A stretch of DNA of 64,000 bases from assembly GCA_028822585.1 (NCBI GenBank), contig JAPKDL010000006.1, forward strand, positions 1 through 64,000. Direction: 5' to 3'. The notes below the pieces were generated by a model. The model searched no databases. It was not told the DNA's origin and worked only from the letters and a program-made list of their open reading frames with translations. The translations under genes and the position numbers were made by a program. Source of the stretch: Alphaproteobacteria bacterium. GTDB taxonomy: Bacteria; Pseudomonadota; Alphaproteobacteria; UBA8366; GCA-2717185. Positions 42,139-50,304 of this stretch are shown here, one piece after another. Position 1 is the first letter of the stretch. Every line of letters begins with the position of its first letter.

Positions 42139-43020
42139 CTAAAACGGCGTGTCGCCCGCGATGGTGATACGATGCATCCGCCGGCGTTCCGAGTAGTCGG
42201 CGATGGCATGATGTTGAACCGAGCGGTTGTCCCACAAGGTGATTGTTCCCGGTTTCCAATTGACGCGGCAGGTGAACTCCGGCCGGATGGCATGTTCGCG
42301 CAGGAAGTCCAGAATTGGCTCAGCTTCGGCGTCGTTAAACCCTTCAAGGGTTTGCACGTGATTTCCAAGATAAAGCGCCATCCGTCCAGTTTCCGGATGG
42401 GTGCGGTACAGCGGGTGCGCTGATTCCGTCTGCAAATTCCCCGCATCCCTAACTTTTGCCGCCATTTTTAAATTTCCCTGATAGCGATCTTTGCGGCGCG
42501 AGCCTCCAGAGCGTCGGAACTTATCGCCAACACACCACGTCTTTACATCCGCCAGCATTGTCTTCATGCCGTCCGACAACGCGTCATAGGCGTCATGCAT
42601 ATTTGCGAAGAGTGTATCGCCGCCAGTGCTCGGGCTTTCTTTGGCGTACAGCATTGTAGCTTTGGCGGGTTGTGGATTGAACATCTGATCCGTGTGCCAT
42701 GTCGACCCAAACGTATATTTGTCGCCGGGCTCTTTAATGATTTCCAAAATTTCCGGGTGATTATCCATCCCGTTCATGTAGGGATGAAAATGAATGCCAC
42801 CCAAGCGCATCGCAAAATCGACTTGCTGGTCCGGCGTAATATCCTGATCGCGCAGTACAACGACCTGATGGCGGAGCCACGCATTGTAAAATTCATCGTA
42901 AACTTCATCATTGAGCTTGGCGAGATCAACCCCGAAAATTTCAGCGCCCATCGTACCGGCGATTGGTCTCACCTGGATATGCTTGTATTCAACCGATTCC
43001 AACGTTGCCGTCCCATTCAT
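42139..43020 (-). CDS. TauD/TfdA-family dioxygenase
   Basis: Encodes 293 residues. Seen: RPIAGTMGAEIFGVDLAKL at the N-terminus, the H-x-D pair in GSTWHTDQMFNPQPAKATML, distal His in LWDNRSVQHHAIADY and C-terminal RRRMHRITIAGDTPF. All iron and 2-oxoglutarate ligands are present, closest in style to TauD/TfdA proper. GAGGGAC precedes ATG 43020. Transcribed ahead of the CoxG-ThDP pair with about 100 bases between. Confidence 0.9.
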   Translation of the reverse strand: MNGTATLESVEYKHIQVRPIAGTMGAEIFGVDLAKLNDEVYDEFYNAWLRHQVVVLRDQDITPDQQVDFAMRLGGIHFHPYMNGMDNHPEILEIIKEPGDKYTFGSTWHTDQMFNPQPAKATMLYAKESPSTGGDTLFANMHDAYDALSDGMKTMLADVKTWCVGDKFRRSGGSRRKDRYQGNLKMAAKVRDAGNLQTESAHPLYRTHPETGRMALYLGNHVQTLEGFNDAEAEPILDFLREHAIRPEFTCRVNWKPGTITLWDNRSVQHHAIADYSERRRMHRITIAGDTPF

Positions 43021-43128
43021 CTATCAGTCCCTCACGTGGCGCATAAAGTTATTTTGAACGATAATTGTCCGAATAATATCTACGGCGTCAGGGTCATGAA
43101 GAAAAGAACGATCTTGGCGTCGCGCCAG

Positions 43129-43536
43129 CTAGGCGTTATTTTCTAGCAATTCGATCCAGTTGCCATCGGGGTCTTCAATCATCGAAATTCGAACGCCCGG
43201 ACGCACGTCTTTCGGTTCAACCGCCACCGTATAACCGGCTGACCGGCATTTTTCAGTCATGGCGATCAAATCTTTCACCGTAATCGTCCAGTAACGAATG
43301 CCGGAAGCGCCACGCGGTCCGCCGCCATTGTCCGCTTTTACAGGAATATCATTATGCGCCACGATTTTCACCAAGGTCGATCCGCACATCAAGCGATGCA
43401 TGACCCCACCGCCCGTCGCCGGGGTGTCCGCGACGTGTTCCAAGCCCAACGTTTCGCAATAAAATTTCATCGCAGCTTCGCCATCACGCACGACAATACC
43501 GATATCGATGGAATCCTTACCCAGTTCTATACCCAT
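43129..43536 (-). CDS. VOC-family protein (glyoxalase/dioxygenase superfamily)
   Basis: Encodes 135 residues. Seen: IDIGIVVRDGEAAMKFYCETLGLEHVAD, the first beta-alpha-beta unit of VOC proteins, and ISMIEDPDGNWIELLEN, the second-metal Glu strand. A small metal-dependent isomerase, lyase or epimerase fold; one His/Glu set is visible (MHRLM...IEL). It heads the minus-strand group with TauD, CoxG and ThDP genes. AGGAAAAC precedes ATG. Function not assignable from sequence. Confidence 0.8.
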   Translation of the reverse strand: MGIELGKDSIDIGIVVRDGEAAMKFYCETLGLEHVADTPATGGGVMHRLMCGSTLVKIVAHNDIPVKADNGGGPRGASGIRYWTITVKDLIAMTEKCRSAGYTVAVEPKDVRPGVRISMIEDPDGNWIELLENNA

Positions 43537-43644
43537 AATTTGTTTTCCTATTTTGAATTATTCACCGCCATTGCGCACCGAAGGTAACCCGAAGGTCAAG
43601 CGTGTTATAGTGACGTCGTTTATGAACACTTCAAGAGGAACACC

Positions 43645-44067
43645 ATGAGCAACCCCGCCTTTGAATTCGATCACATTCATATCATCAGCAAGGCGCCGAA
43701 AAAATCTGCCGCGTGGTACGTGGAAATGTTCGGCGCCACGATCACCGCCGAAACCGAAGCACGGCGGGCGCCGCAAATATTTCTAGAACTCGGAGGGTCC
43801 AACATCATCATTCGCGGCCAACGGCCCGGTGAAGCGCCGAGCACGGCCAAACCCGTTCAGCAATATGACGACTATTCCAGTCACGCTGAATGGGGAACCG
43901 ATCATTTCGGTTATCTGTACAGCGGCGATCTCCGCGCCTTCTGTAAGGAGCTTCAAGCCAAAGGGGTAACCTTCCCCGTCGCCTTGAAGGAAGGCGTGAA
44001 CGGTGCTCTGTTATGTTATATCGCAGCACCGGACGGAGTCAGCATCGAGTTGATGCAGCGGAGCTGA
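43645..44067 (+). CDS. VOC-family protein
   Basis: Encodes 140 residues. Seen: FEFDHIHIISKAPKKSAAWYVEMFGATI (first VOC strand with the metal His), EWGTDHFGYLYSGDLRAFCKEL (second His) and YIAAPDGVSIELMQRS (metal Glu). H-H-E are all present. Divergent from the other VOC gene with about 100 bases between starts. AGAGGAACACC precedes the ATG. Its 3' end faces slyX 9 bases away. Confidence 0.82.
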   Translation: MSNPAFEFDHIHIISKAPKKSAAWYVEMFGATITAETEARRAPQIFLELGGSNIIIRGQRPGEAPSTAKPVQQYDDYSSHAEWGTDHFGYLYSGDLRAFCKELQAKGVTFPVALKEGVNGALLCYIAAPDGVSIELMQRS

Positions 44068-44075
44068 GGAGCCTA

Positions 44076-44297
44076 TCAATAGTGCGGTGGCGGCGGTTCT
44101 TGTGTTTCGCCGCTCTCCATCGAATCTTCGGCCGCCTGTAATTTGTTTTTCAGAAATTCCAGTTTTCCGGTCAGCTTTTCGATAGCGGCCCACTGTTGAA
44201 TAGTGACTTCATTCAATTCCTGTATGACGCTATCTTGATGCGTAATATGGATTTCTAGATCGTCGAGCCGTTGTTGCAGGTCGGGTATCTCGGCCAT
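44076..44297 (-). CDS. slyX: SlyX-family protein
   Basis: The track begins at 44402, inside the next gene; the true start is ATG 44297 (MAEIPDLQQRLDDLE), giving 73 residues. Seen: heptad pattern LQQRLDDLEIHITHQDSVIQELNEV and IQQWAAIEKLTGKLEFLKNKL, a short coiled coil ending in Pro-Pro-Pro-Pro-His-Tyr. The acidic, proline-rich tail E-P-P-P-P-H-Y is typical of SlyX. The role of SlyX is unknown. It starts 4 bases after the stop of the PEP mutase-like gene, so the two are translationally linked. Confidence 0.85.
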   Translation of the reverse strand: MAEIPDLQQRLDDLEIHITHQDSVIQELNEVTIQQWAAIEKLTGKLEFLKNKLQAAEDSMESGETQEPPPPHY

Positions 44298-44301
44298 GAC
44301 A

Positions 44302-45165
44302 TTAATCCGGTAGCATAAAACGTTGGGCCTGTTCATCATAATCGCCGTAGCCCAAATCTTCACGCAATTCCGCAGAAGGCAACGCGCCAGCAGATTCGGC
44401 ATGACCGGCCTTCAATGCAGCAAGCCCCGCCTTGATCGCCCCCACCACCGGCGAAATCATGCCCGTGGGATACGTGCCGATCTTGAATCCCAATTCGGCG
44501 GCTTCCGTTTGGGTTGGCGTGGCGCGCGGGGCACCGGGCGACAGCACCGCGAAGGATGGCTTACCCGCGGCGGCGTCAACAGCGCGGCGAATTTCTGCAT
44601 CGTCCGCAGGCGAATCCAGGAACAGGATATCGGCGCCCTCCTCCACATACATCTCAATCCGCGCCACCGCTTCGTCGATGCCTAATGTTGGCCGACAGTC
44701 AGTGCGCGCCAAAACCATAATGCCAGAGTCTTTTGCGGCCTCAACAGCGGCGCGGATCTTCATGCGGGCGACCTCAAACGGCAAGGTTGGTTTCCCCGCA
44801 GCCGTCAACGCACGTGGGCTGACCTTATCTTCAATCAAAACCGCCGCTGCCCCAGCGCGACCATAAGCCCGAACGGTTCGCTGGACATTCATGGCGTTGC
44901 CATACCCGTGGTCGCCATCGGCAAGAATCAGCAAATCCGATGCGGCGGCATGCGCTTGATTGAAGGAATCCATCATCTCCGCAAACGAAATCAGGTCGAG
45001 GTCCGGCCCCCCCAACCGGCTGGCCGCGACGCAGGAGCCGGATAGAAAGGCCGATTTGAATCCGGCCCGCGCCGTCAGTTTGGAAGATAGCCCATCCCAA
45101 ATGGCGGGCATGACCACAAAGTCAGGTTTTGCGAGCAGGGAGCGGAGCTGTTCAGGGGCTGTCAT
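44302..45165 (-). CDS. Isocitrate lyase/PEP mutase-family enzyme
   Basis: Encodes 287 residues. Seen: FVVMPAIWDGLSSKLTARAGFKSAFLSGSCVAASRLG, ADGDHGYGNAMNVQRTVRAYGRAGAAAVLIEDKVSP (metal-binding D-x-D-x-G-Y-G block and E-D), and LARTDCRPTLGIDEAVAR (the R-T-D active-site stretch). The group includes oxaloacetate decarboxylase, methylisocitrate lyase, 2,3-dimethylmalate lyase and carboxyphosphonoenolpyruvate mutase. The methylisocitrate-lyase KRCG motif is replaced by an ED-K-V-S-P stretch without Cys, pointing away from isocitrate-type lyases and toward decarboxylase or C-P activity. AAAGGATG precedes the ATG. Confidence 0.88.
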   Translation of the reverse strand: MTAPEQLRSLLAKPDFVVMPAIWDGLSSKLTARAGFKSAFLSGSCVAASRLGGPDLDLISFAEMMDSFNQAHAAASDLLILADGDHGYGNAMNVQRTVRAYGRAGAAAVLIEDKVSPRALTAAGKPTLPFEVARMKIRAAVEAAKDSGIMVLARTDCRPTLGIDEAVARIEMYVEEGADILFLDSPADDAEIRRAVDAAAGKPSFAVLSPGAPRATPTQTEAAELGFKIGTYPTGMISPVVGAIKAGLAALKAGHAESAGALPSAELREDLGYGDYDEQAQRFMLPD

Positions 45166-45189
45166 GATACATCCTTTAATATGATAAAC

Positions 45190-46092
45190 TCAGGAATCAT
45201 TTGCGGGCCATTTTACTCCCGCCAGAGTTTCGTAATGTTCTATAATTTGCGTGGAATCTTCCGCCGCAGATCCTTTGTTTAAAGCGAAGGACCACGCTTG
45301 ACGCGCGCCGCTGCCAACGAACATCGTCACGCCTTGCGCCTCAGCCTCCTCCAGGCACAACCGGATATCCTTGAACATCAATCCGGTGCCGAAACCACCG
45401 TCAAATTTGCGGGTCAAAACGGAATTGGGAAACTTGGTCTCCGTCGCCGTATTTCGGCCACTGCTGGCGTTGAAAACATCGATCATCAATTTTGGGTCCA
45501 GCCCGGCCTTAATGCCCAGCGTGACCGCTTCTGACGTCACCGCCAGCGCCGTGCCCGATAGCAAATTATTCAGCAACTTCATCATCTGGCCCATACCGAT
45601 TTTGTCGCCGACGTAAAATACGTTCTTGCCAATTTTCTCCAACATCGGACGGTGGTGACCAAAATCGTTATGCGGCCCGGACACCATGACCGCCAAACTA
45701 CCCGAAATCGCGCCGATGACGCCGCCGCTGACCGGCGCGTCCAACGCGAGTATGCCCGCGCCCTTCAAACCTTCCGCCACGGGAACCGACGTCTGCGGAC
45801 CCGTGGTCGACAGGTCGATATAAGTCTTCACCATGGAGCCTTTGGCAATGCCGTCTTCACCCAACGCGACACTTTCAACAATAGCCGGTGTCGGTAAGCA
45901 CACCAAAATTGTTTCAACCTGATCCGCCAAATCTTTGGGCGACGACGCCGTGGTGGCGCCTTTCGCAGCACAGGCGTCCACGGCGGTCTTGTTGGGGTCG
46001 TAAACCCGCACCGCATAACCAGCCTCCAACAAATTGGAGACCATCGGACCTCCCATATTGCCAACGCCAATAAACCCGATTTCCGTCGCCAT
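45190..46092 (-). CDS. 3-hydroxyisobutyrate dehydrogenase-family oxidoreductase
   Basis: Encodes 300 residues. Seen: IGFIGVGNMGGPMVSNLLEAGY (NAD(P) motif), VYDPN at the end of beta-2, LDAPVSGGVIGAISGSLAVMVSG (substrate block) and the catalytic Lys in KIGMGQMMKLLNNLLSG. A beta-hydroxyacid dehydrogenase acting on 3-hydroxyisobutyrate, tartronate semialdehyde or similar. Co-directional with the PEP mutase-like and slyX genes (24-base gap). The 113-bp structured repeat lies upstream of its start. Confidence 0.9.
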   Translation of the reverse strand: MATEIGFIGVGNMGGPMVSNLLEAGYAVRVYDPNKTAVDACAAKGATTASSPKDLADQVETILVCLPTPAIVESVALGEDGIAKGSMVKTYIDLSTTGPQTSVPVAEGLKGAGILALDAPVSGGVIGAISGSLAVMVSGPHNDFGHHRPMLEKIGKNVFYVGDKIGMGQMMKLLNNLLSGTALAVTSEAVTLGIKAGLDPKLMIDVFNASSGRNTATETKFPNSVLTRKFDGGFGTGLMFKDIRLCLEEAEAQGVTMFVGSGARQAWSFALNKGSAAEDSTQIIEHYETLAGVKWPANDS

Positions 46093-46136
46093 CTTGAATC
46101 CCGCTTTCCTGTAAAATTTATCGACCTCATGCTAAA

Positions 46137-46249
46137 ATCAAAACAGATGGTGCCCATCTGTTTTGATCAGTTGCCCCACCAGATCAATAGATTGGTGAGC
46201 TGATTCACAAAATGCTTGGGTACCAAGCGTTTTGATCAGACCACTAAGC
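46137..46249. repeat. 113-bp structured repeat, copy A
   Basis: Aligns without gaps to 55193-55305. It holds a perfect 14-bp stem (ATCAAAACAGATGG, loop TGC), a middle CACCA/TGGTG stem, and a third 12-bp stem (CAAAATGCTTGG, loop GTA). Both copies lie between divergently transcribed genes. Differences between copies keep the stems paired at several positions. It could be a shared regulatory RNA or operator element, or a miniature mobile repeat. Confidence 0.75.
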
Positions 46250-46392
46250 CGACACGTTCCCTTAACGCTACCTTAATAGGCGGGAAACGGAAGGCCAAGG
46301 TCCAGATCACGTTAGATTTCGCGCAAGACTTGTTCATCCAGTTTTCTCGTGGAATGAATAGCGCGAAATCACTTACGTTGGAGCATTTTACC

Positions 46393-47055
46393 GTGACCAT
46401 AAAAATAATAGGCGCCGGATTTGGCCGGACCGCTACAAAATCCCTCAAAGCGGCGCTGGAGCAGCTGGGCTTTGGTCCTTGCTATCACATGATCGAACTG
46501 CACCAGAACTCGGAACGGCTAAGTTACTGGCAAGAAGCGGCGGCGACCGGGGGAACTGACTGGAATGCATTATTCGAAGGTTATAACGCCTGCGTCGATT
46601 GGCCCGCCGCACATTATTGGCGGGAACTGGCAGAATTTTACCCAGACGCGAAAATCTTGCTGTCGGTGCGTTCGGCGGAATCCTGGGTAAAAAGCATCCA
46701 ATCCACCATATTTAAAAGCTTGCGAACCTATCCTGACATGCAACCAGGCATTCACCGGGACCGGAGCGTGATGAATTATGAAATCATCGCCAAACGAACC
46801 TTTTATGAGAGATTGGATGATACAGACTACCTGATTGCCGCCTTCAACAATCACACCGCCGAAGTCCAACGGAGCATCGCGCCGGAGCGACTGTTAACCT
46901 ATGACGGGGCGCAAGGCTGGGAACCGCTGTCTAAATTTCTGGATGTTGCGATCCCGGATGAACCTTATCCCTTCACGAACACCACCGCCGATTTCCAAAA
47001 ACGTGCCCAAGAACGGGCTCAGGAATTGACTGGAACTACCGGATCAATAAACTAA
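46393..47055 (+). CDS. P-loop sulfotransferase-family protein
   Basis: The track start 46216 would overlap the structured repeat. GTG 46393 with GGAG upstream fits the family, whose proteins begin shortly before KIIGAGFGRTATKSLKAALE; 220 residues. Seen: that G-x-G-R-T-x-T-x-S-L P-loop-like PAPS motif, LGFGPCYHMIEL, DWPAAHYWRELAEFYPDAKILLSVR (family core and 3'-phosphate-binding Arg), SWVKSIQSTIF. Widespread as unassigned sulfotransferase-like proteins in bacteria and fungi. ATG 46351 is an alternative start. The acceptor is unknown. It leads a plus-strand trio with an amidohydrolase and TauD. Confidence 0.8.
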   Translation: MTIKIIGAGFGRTATKSLKAALEQLGFGPCYHMIELHQNSERLSYWQEAAATGGTDWNALFEGYNACVDWPAAHYWRELAEFYPDAKILLSVRSAESWVKSIQSTIFKSLRTYPDMQPGIHRDRSVMNYEIIAKRTFYERLDDTDYLIAAFNNHTAEVQRSIAPERLLTYDGAQGWEPLSKFLDVAIPDEPYPFTNTTADFQKRAQERAQELTGTTGSIN

Positions 47056-47088
47056 CCTCTAAACAAATGTTCATGACAGGAGCCGCCT

Positions 47089-48117
47089 ATGGCCTCGAAC
47101 ACAGGGCAATCAGGCCCAGATAATGAATGGCTCGCCAGGCTTAAAGAGCCAATTTTGGAGCCAGACCTCGCCATCATTGATCCACATCACCATTTATGGC
47201 TACGGAATGGTTACACTTACTTGATGCCTGAATTGGCCGACGACCTGGCCAGCGGCCACAACATCGTTGGCACGGTCTTCGCCGAATGCCATTCCATGTA
47301 CAAACAAGACGGACCCGAGGCGGAACGCTCACTGGGCGAAACCGCGTTTGTCACCGGTCAGGCGGCGATGAGCGAAAGTGGCGGCTTTGGATCAGCACAA
47401 GCCTGCGCCGTCATGTTCGGCAATATCGACATGACCCTGGGCGCTGGCGTCGAGCCTTTATTGGAACGTCATATCACGGCGTCCGGGGGACGTTTTCGAG
47501 GCGTGCGTTATTCCAGCGGTTGGGACGCGGATGAGCGTATTCGCAACGTTGCGCCAAACGCTAACATGCTCGCCGACAACAATGTCCGTGACGCGGCCGC
47601 TGTGTTGAATCGCCTGAATCTATCACTCGACAGTTGGGTCTATCACACACAACTGGACGAGGTTGGCGCAATGGCCGACGCTTATCCGGACCTAACCATT
47701 ATCCTCAACCATGTCGGCAGCCCTATACTGGGCGGTCCGTACCGGGGGAAATCCAAAGAAGTATTTGAAGATTGGCGCGTCCGCATTCAACGCGTTGCGG
47801 AACGTCCGAATGTCGTTGTCAAACTCGGCGCGCTGCCCATCCGCATGGGGGATTTCGACGGTGACCGAAGCTTGCCGCCCGGTTCGGAGGAAGTAGCGAA
47901 CGTCTGGCGACCCTGGATTGAAACCTGTATCGACGCCTTCGGCCCTTCGCGCGCCATGTTTGAATCCAATTTCCCCGTTCACAAACGTTGGGTCAGCTAT
48001 CAGGTTAGCTGGAACGCCTTTAAACGCTTGGCAGAGAACGCCACGGATGAAGAAAAGAAAGATATGTTCGCTGGCGCCGCGATGCGCGCCTACCGAATGG
48101 AAAATGTAATCCGCTAA
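47089..48117 (+). CDS. Amidohydrolase-family protein (TIM-barrel, PF04909-like)
   Basis: Encodes 342 residues. Seen: LAIIDPHHHLWLRNGYTYL (metal-binding D-x-H-x-H), EPLLERHITASGGRFRGVRYSSGW, PDLTIILNHVGSPI (strand with His) and AMFESNFPVHK (the family's F-x-S-D/N-x-P). This group includes gluconolactonase/fuconolactonase-like lactone hydrolases and decarboxylases such as ACMSD. The R-F-R-G-V-R-Y block is common in lactonase-like members. CAGGAGCC precedes ATG. Gap of 33 bases to the gene before it. Confidence 0.87.
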   Translation: MASNTGQSGPDNEWLARLKEPILEPDLAIIDPHHHLWLRNGYTYLMPELADDLASGHNIVGTVFAECHSMYKQDGPEAERSLGETAFVTGQAAMSESGGFGSAQACAVMFGNIDMTLGAGVEPLLERHITASGGRFRGVRYSSGWDADERIRNVAPNANMLADNNVRDAAAVLNRLNLSLDSWVYHTQLDEVGAMADAYPDLTIILNHVGSPILGGPYRGKSKEVFEDWRVRIQRVAERPNVVVKLGALPIRMGDFDGDRSLPPGSEEVANVWRPWIETCIDAFGPSRAMFESNFPVHKRWVSYQVSWNAFKRLAENATDEEKKDMFAGAAMRAYRMENVIR

Positions 48118-48153
48118 CCGCAATTCCAAACGAAGTCTGGAGACACCTTTAAA

Positions 48154-49140
48154 ATGACACATTCGAAAACAACGTTGAACGGCGACTTTGGCATCCAATT
48201 GAATAACATCACGTGTGATGATCTGGCGGATCCGGACTTTCAATCCAAGGCCTACGAACTATGGGCGTCTCATGGCGGCTTGCTTGTTGTCAGAGGTAAA
48301 GACCTGTCCGAACTTTCTCCGGAGGCACTTGTCGCGTGGTCGAATGTTTTTGGGGCCGTTGAAAAGGAAAATTTGGCTGCGAGGGAAGACAAAATGGTCA
48401 AGGGATTTCCGATCCTGCGAATAGGGAACATCAAAGACGAGACCGGCAAGCGTTTGGCATCATTTGCAAAATCGGTGCAGCTCGAGAGCGACGACGATGT
48501 CCAATACAATCCGGAAACCCGCAAGCCTGTCTGGCATACGGATTCGACCTTTCGAAAATTTCCGCCCATTGGGTCAGTTTTTCATTGCAAAACCGCGCCA
48601 CCTGAAGGTTCGGAGACATTATTTGCCGACACCCGCAGCGCCTATGCGGACCTGGATAAGGCGTCGAAACAGAAACTCGAGCCGCTCGAGGCCGTCTGCT
48701 CGCTAGCGCATCATGATAAGAAAATCAGCCTGTATTCCCCAGATTTTCCGGTTCTGACCCCGGAACAGCGTGCGGCAAACCCGCCGAACCGGGTGCCGGT
48801 CGTCTTGAAACACCCAGTTACGGGCTCTCTGGCCTTATATGGTTTGAACAGCTCGACCTGCGCGTTGCTCCCTAAAGGTCAAAATTTGTCCGGTGAACAG
48901 ATGGATGTTTGCGATTTGGAGGGCATTGAGGATGACAGCGTTCTCATCTGGCGCGACTTACTGCCTTACGTCACTGGCCCTAAATATACAGTGCGGTGGC
49001 GCTGGCAGGCAGGTGATGTGGTGGTCTGGGACAATCGTTGCACCATCCATTCCGCGACGGGATATGATTCCGAGCGCTATAGCCGCGAAATGTGGCGGCT
49101 AACCCTGTTGGACAGAACTGAAACCAAGGCGGTCGCATAG
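48154..49140 (+). CDS. TauD/TfdA-family dioxygenase
   Basis: Encodes 328 residues. Seen: FGIQLNNITCDDLADPDF at the N-terminus, H-x-D in PVWHTDSTFRKFPPIGSVFH, distal His in VVWDNRCTIHSATGYD, and C-terminal SREMWRLTLLDR with the cofactor Arg. All ligands are present. An insertion (LYSPDFPVLTPEQRAANPP) before the substrate region distinguishes it from the other copies. Follows the amidohydrolase by 36 bases, so sulfotransferase, amidohydrolase and dioxygenase probably work in one pathway. The first two could suggest a sulfated or esterified substrate, but this is inference. Confidence 0.9.
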   Translation: MTHSKTTLNGDFGIQLNNITCDDLADPDFQSKAYELWASHGGLLVVRGKDLSELSPEALVAWSNVFGAVEKENLAAREDKMVKGFPILRIGNIKDETGKRLASFAKSVQLESDDDVQYNPETRKPVWHTDSTFRKFPPIGSVFHCKTAPPEGSETLFADTRSAYADLDKASKQKLEPLEAVCSLAHHDKKISLYSPDFPVLTPEQRAANPPNRVPVVLKHPVTGSLALYGLNSSTCALLPKGQNLSGEQMDVCDLEGIEDDSVLIWRDLLPYVTGPKYTVRWRWQAGDVVVWDNRCTIHSATGYDSERYSREMWRLTLLDRTETKAVA

Positions 49141-49218
49141 TAATATTTTAACAGCCCAAACCTTGCTTCTGGCACTCTTATAGCGAGCAACGCTTCTCCC
49201 GACAGCTGGTCCATATAT

Positions 49219-50303
49219 GTTACGGGCTTGTAACCGTTCACGCCCCAGCTATCTCCAACTTTCTGCCCATTGGGCCCGTTCTGGTTGGCATGTTTCTCGG
49301 GTGGCGACCCCATCGCGCATCGGTCTGCCTGGCGCTTGGTGTATTCTTATTGGTGCATTTCACCATCAGCGCCATCACCGGATGGCCGCCAGCCAATGAC
49401 GCCTTTGGCCAAGTATTTTATCCCGCCGTTACCTTTCTCCTACCGGTCAATTTTATCATACTGACGTTTCTTGCGGATCAAGATTTTTTTCACGCCGGGG
49501 CTTATTGCGCATGTTCATCATTTTGGCGCGAACTGGAGCTATTTACTGGCTCACTTTATCCAATGGACCGGCAATTGGACACACCTACCACAGCCAACGT
49601 TAATCGTATTCACAATTTCGTTCGCCGCATTGATAGAGCGTTTATTTGTAACCACGTCAGCAGAACTTATCTGCGCCCTAACGGCCAACGCCGGAACCCG
49701 TCATTTCATCGCCAACCGTTTTGTCGTCGACGCATTTCTGACTGTCGCCGTGGTGACTTTGACCCTGGACGTTATCAAGGACGCCTATCAAACCTCATTC
49801 TTTAATAAGCTAACCCGAATCCCAGAGCGGCGCGCTTATGAGCGCCATGAAATAGTTCGAAAATTGATACGCTATCTCCATCTCTGATATAGATCACTGC
49901 AAAAAATTCAACGATCCGCACGGCCATGACACTCGCAATCAAGAGCAGAAAATACTGGCGACATGGTTGGCGCAGGCCAGCGGCGGCGGGACAGCCTATC
50001 GCTACGGTGGCGAAGAATTTACGATCCTTATACTCGGCCATGACATTGAACCCGCCTATGTTTACCTAGAAGAAAGCAGGCAACAGTTCGCGCAATCAAC
50101 ATTTCATATTCACGGCAGTGTGGGCCCTAAAAAGAAACCAAAAACAAGGCCGCTGGGATACGGCGCTCCGGTTTGTCGGTGACTATTCCAATTGGATTCG
50201 CCGAACCCCAAGAGCGCGGCGACAAACCCTCAACAATAATGATGACGACTGACAAGGCCCTGTACAGAGCAAAAAATGGCGGCAACAAAGTCTCTAAATA
50301 TGG
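49219..50303 (+). pseudogene. Membrane GGDEF (diguanylate cyclase) pseudogene
   Basis: The plus strand carries, over several frames, hydrophobic segments (ALGVFLLVHFTISAITGWPP, YPAVTFLLPVNFIILTFL, TLIVFTISFAALIERLFV), then LTRIPERRAYERH (the L-T-x-(L/I)-x-N-R-R start of GGDEF domains), stop, DIDHCKKFNDPHGHDTRNQ, YRYGGEEFTILILG (the GGEEF active site), and finally a shifted DKALYRAKNGGNKV to about 50303. The architecture is five or so helices plus a diguanylate cyclase domain, as in many c-di-GMP synthases. Multiple frameshifts and stops make it nonfunctional. Boundaries at the 5' end are uncertain. Confidence 0.8.
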
Positions 50304-50304
50304 C

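Noticed and set aside
46153-46249. Structured repeat as a tRNA or tmRNA
   Set aside because: No T-loop GTTCGA-type box, no acceptor CCA and no clover-leaf arrangement, only three consecutive hairpins.
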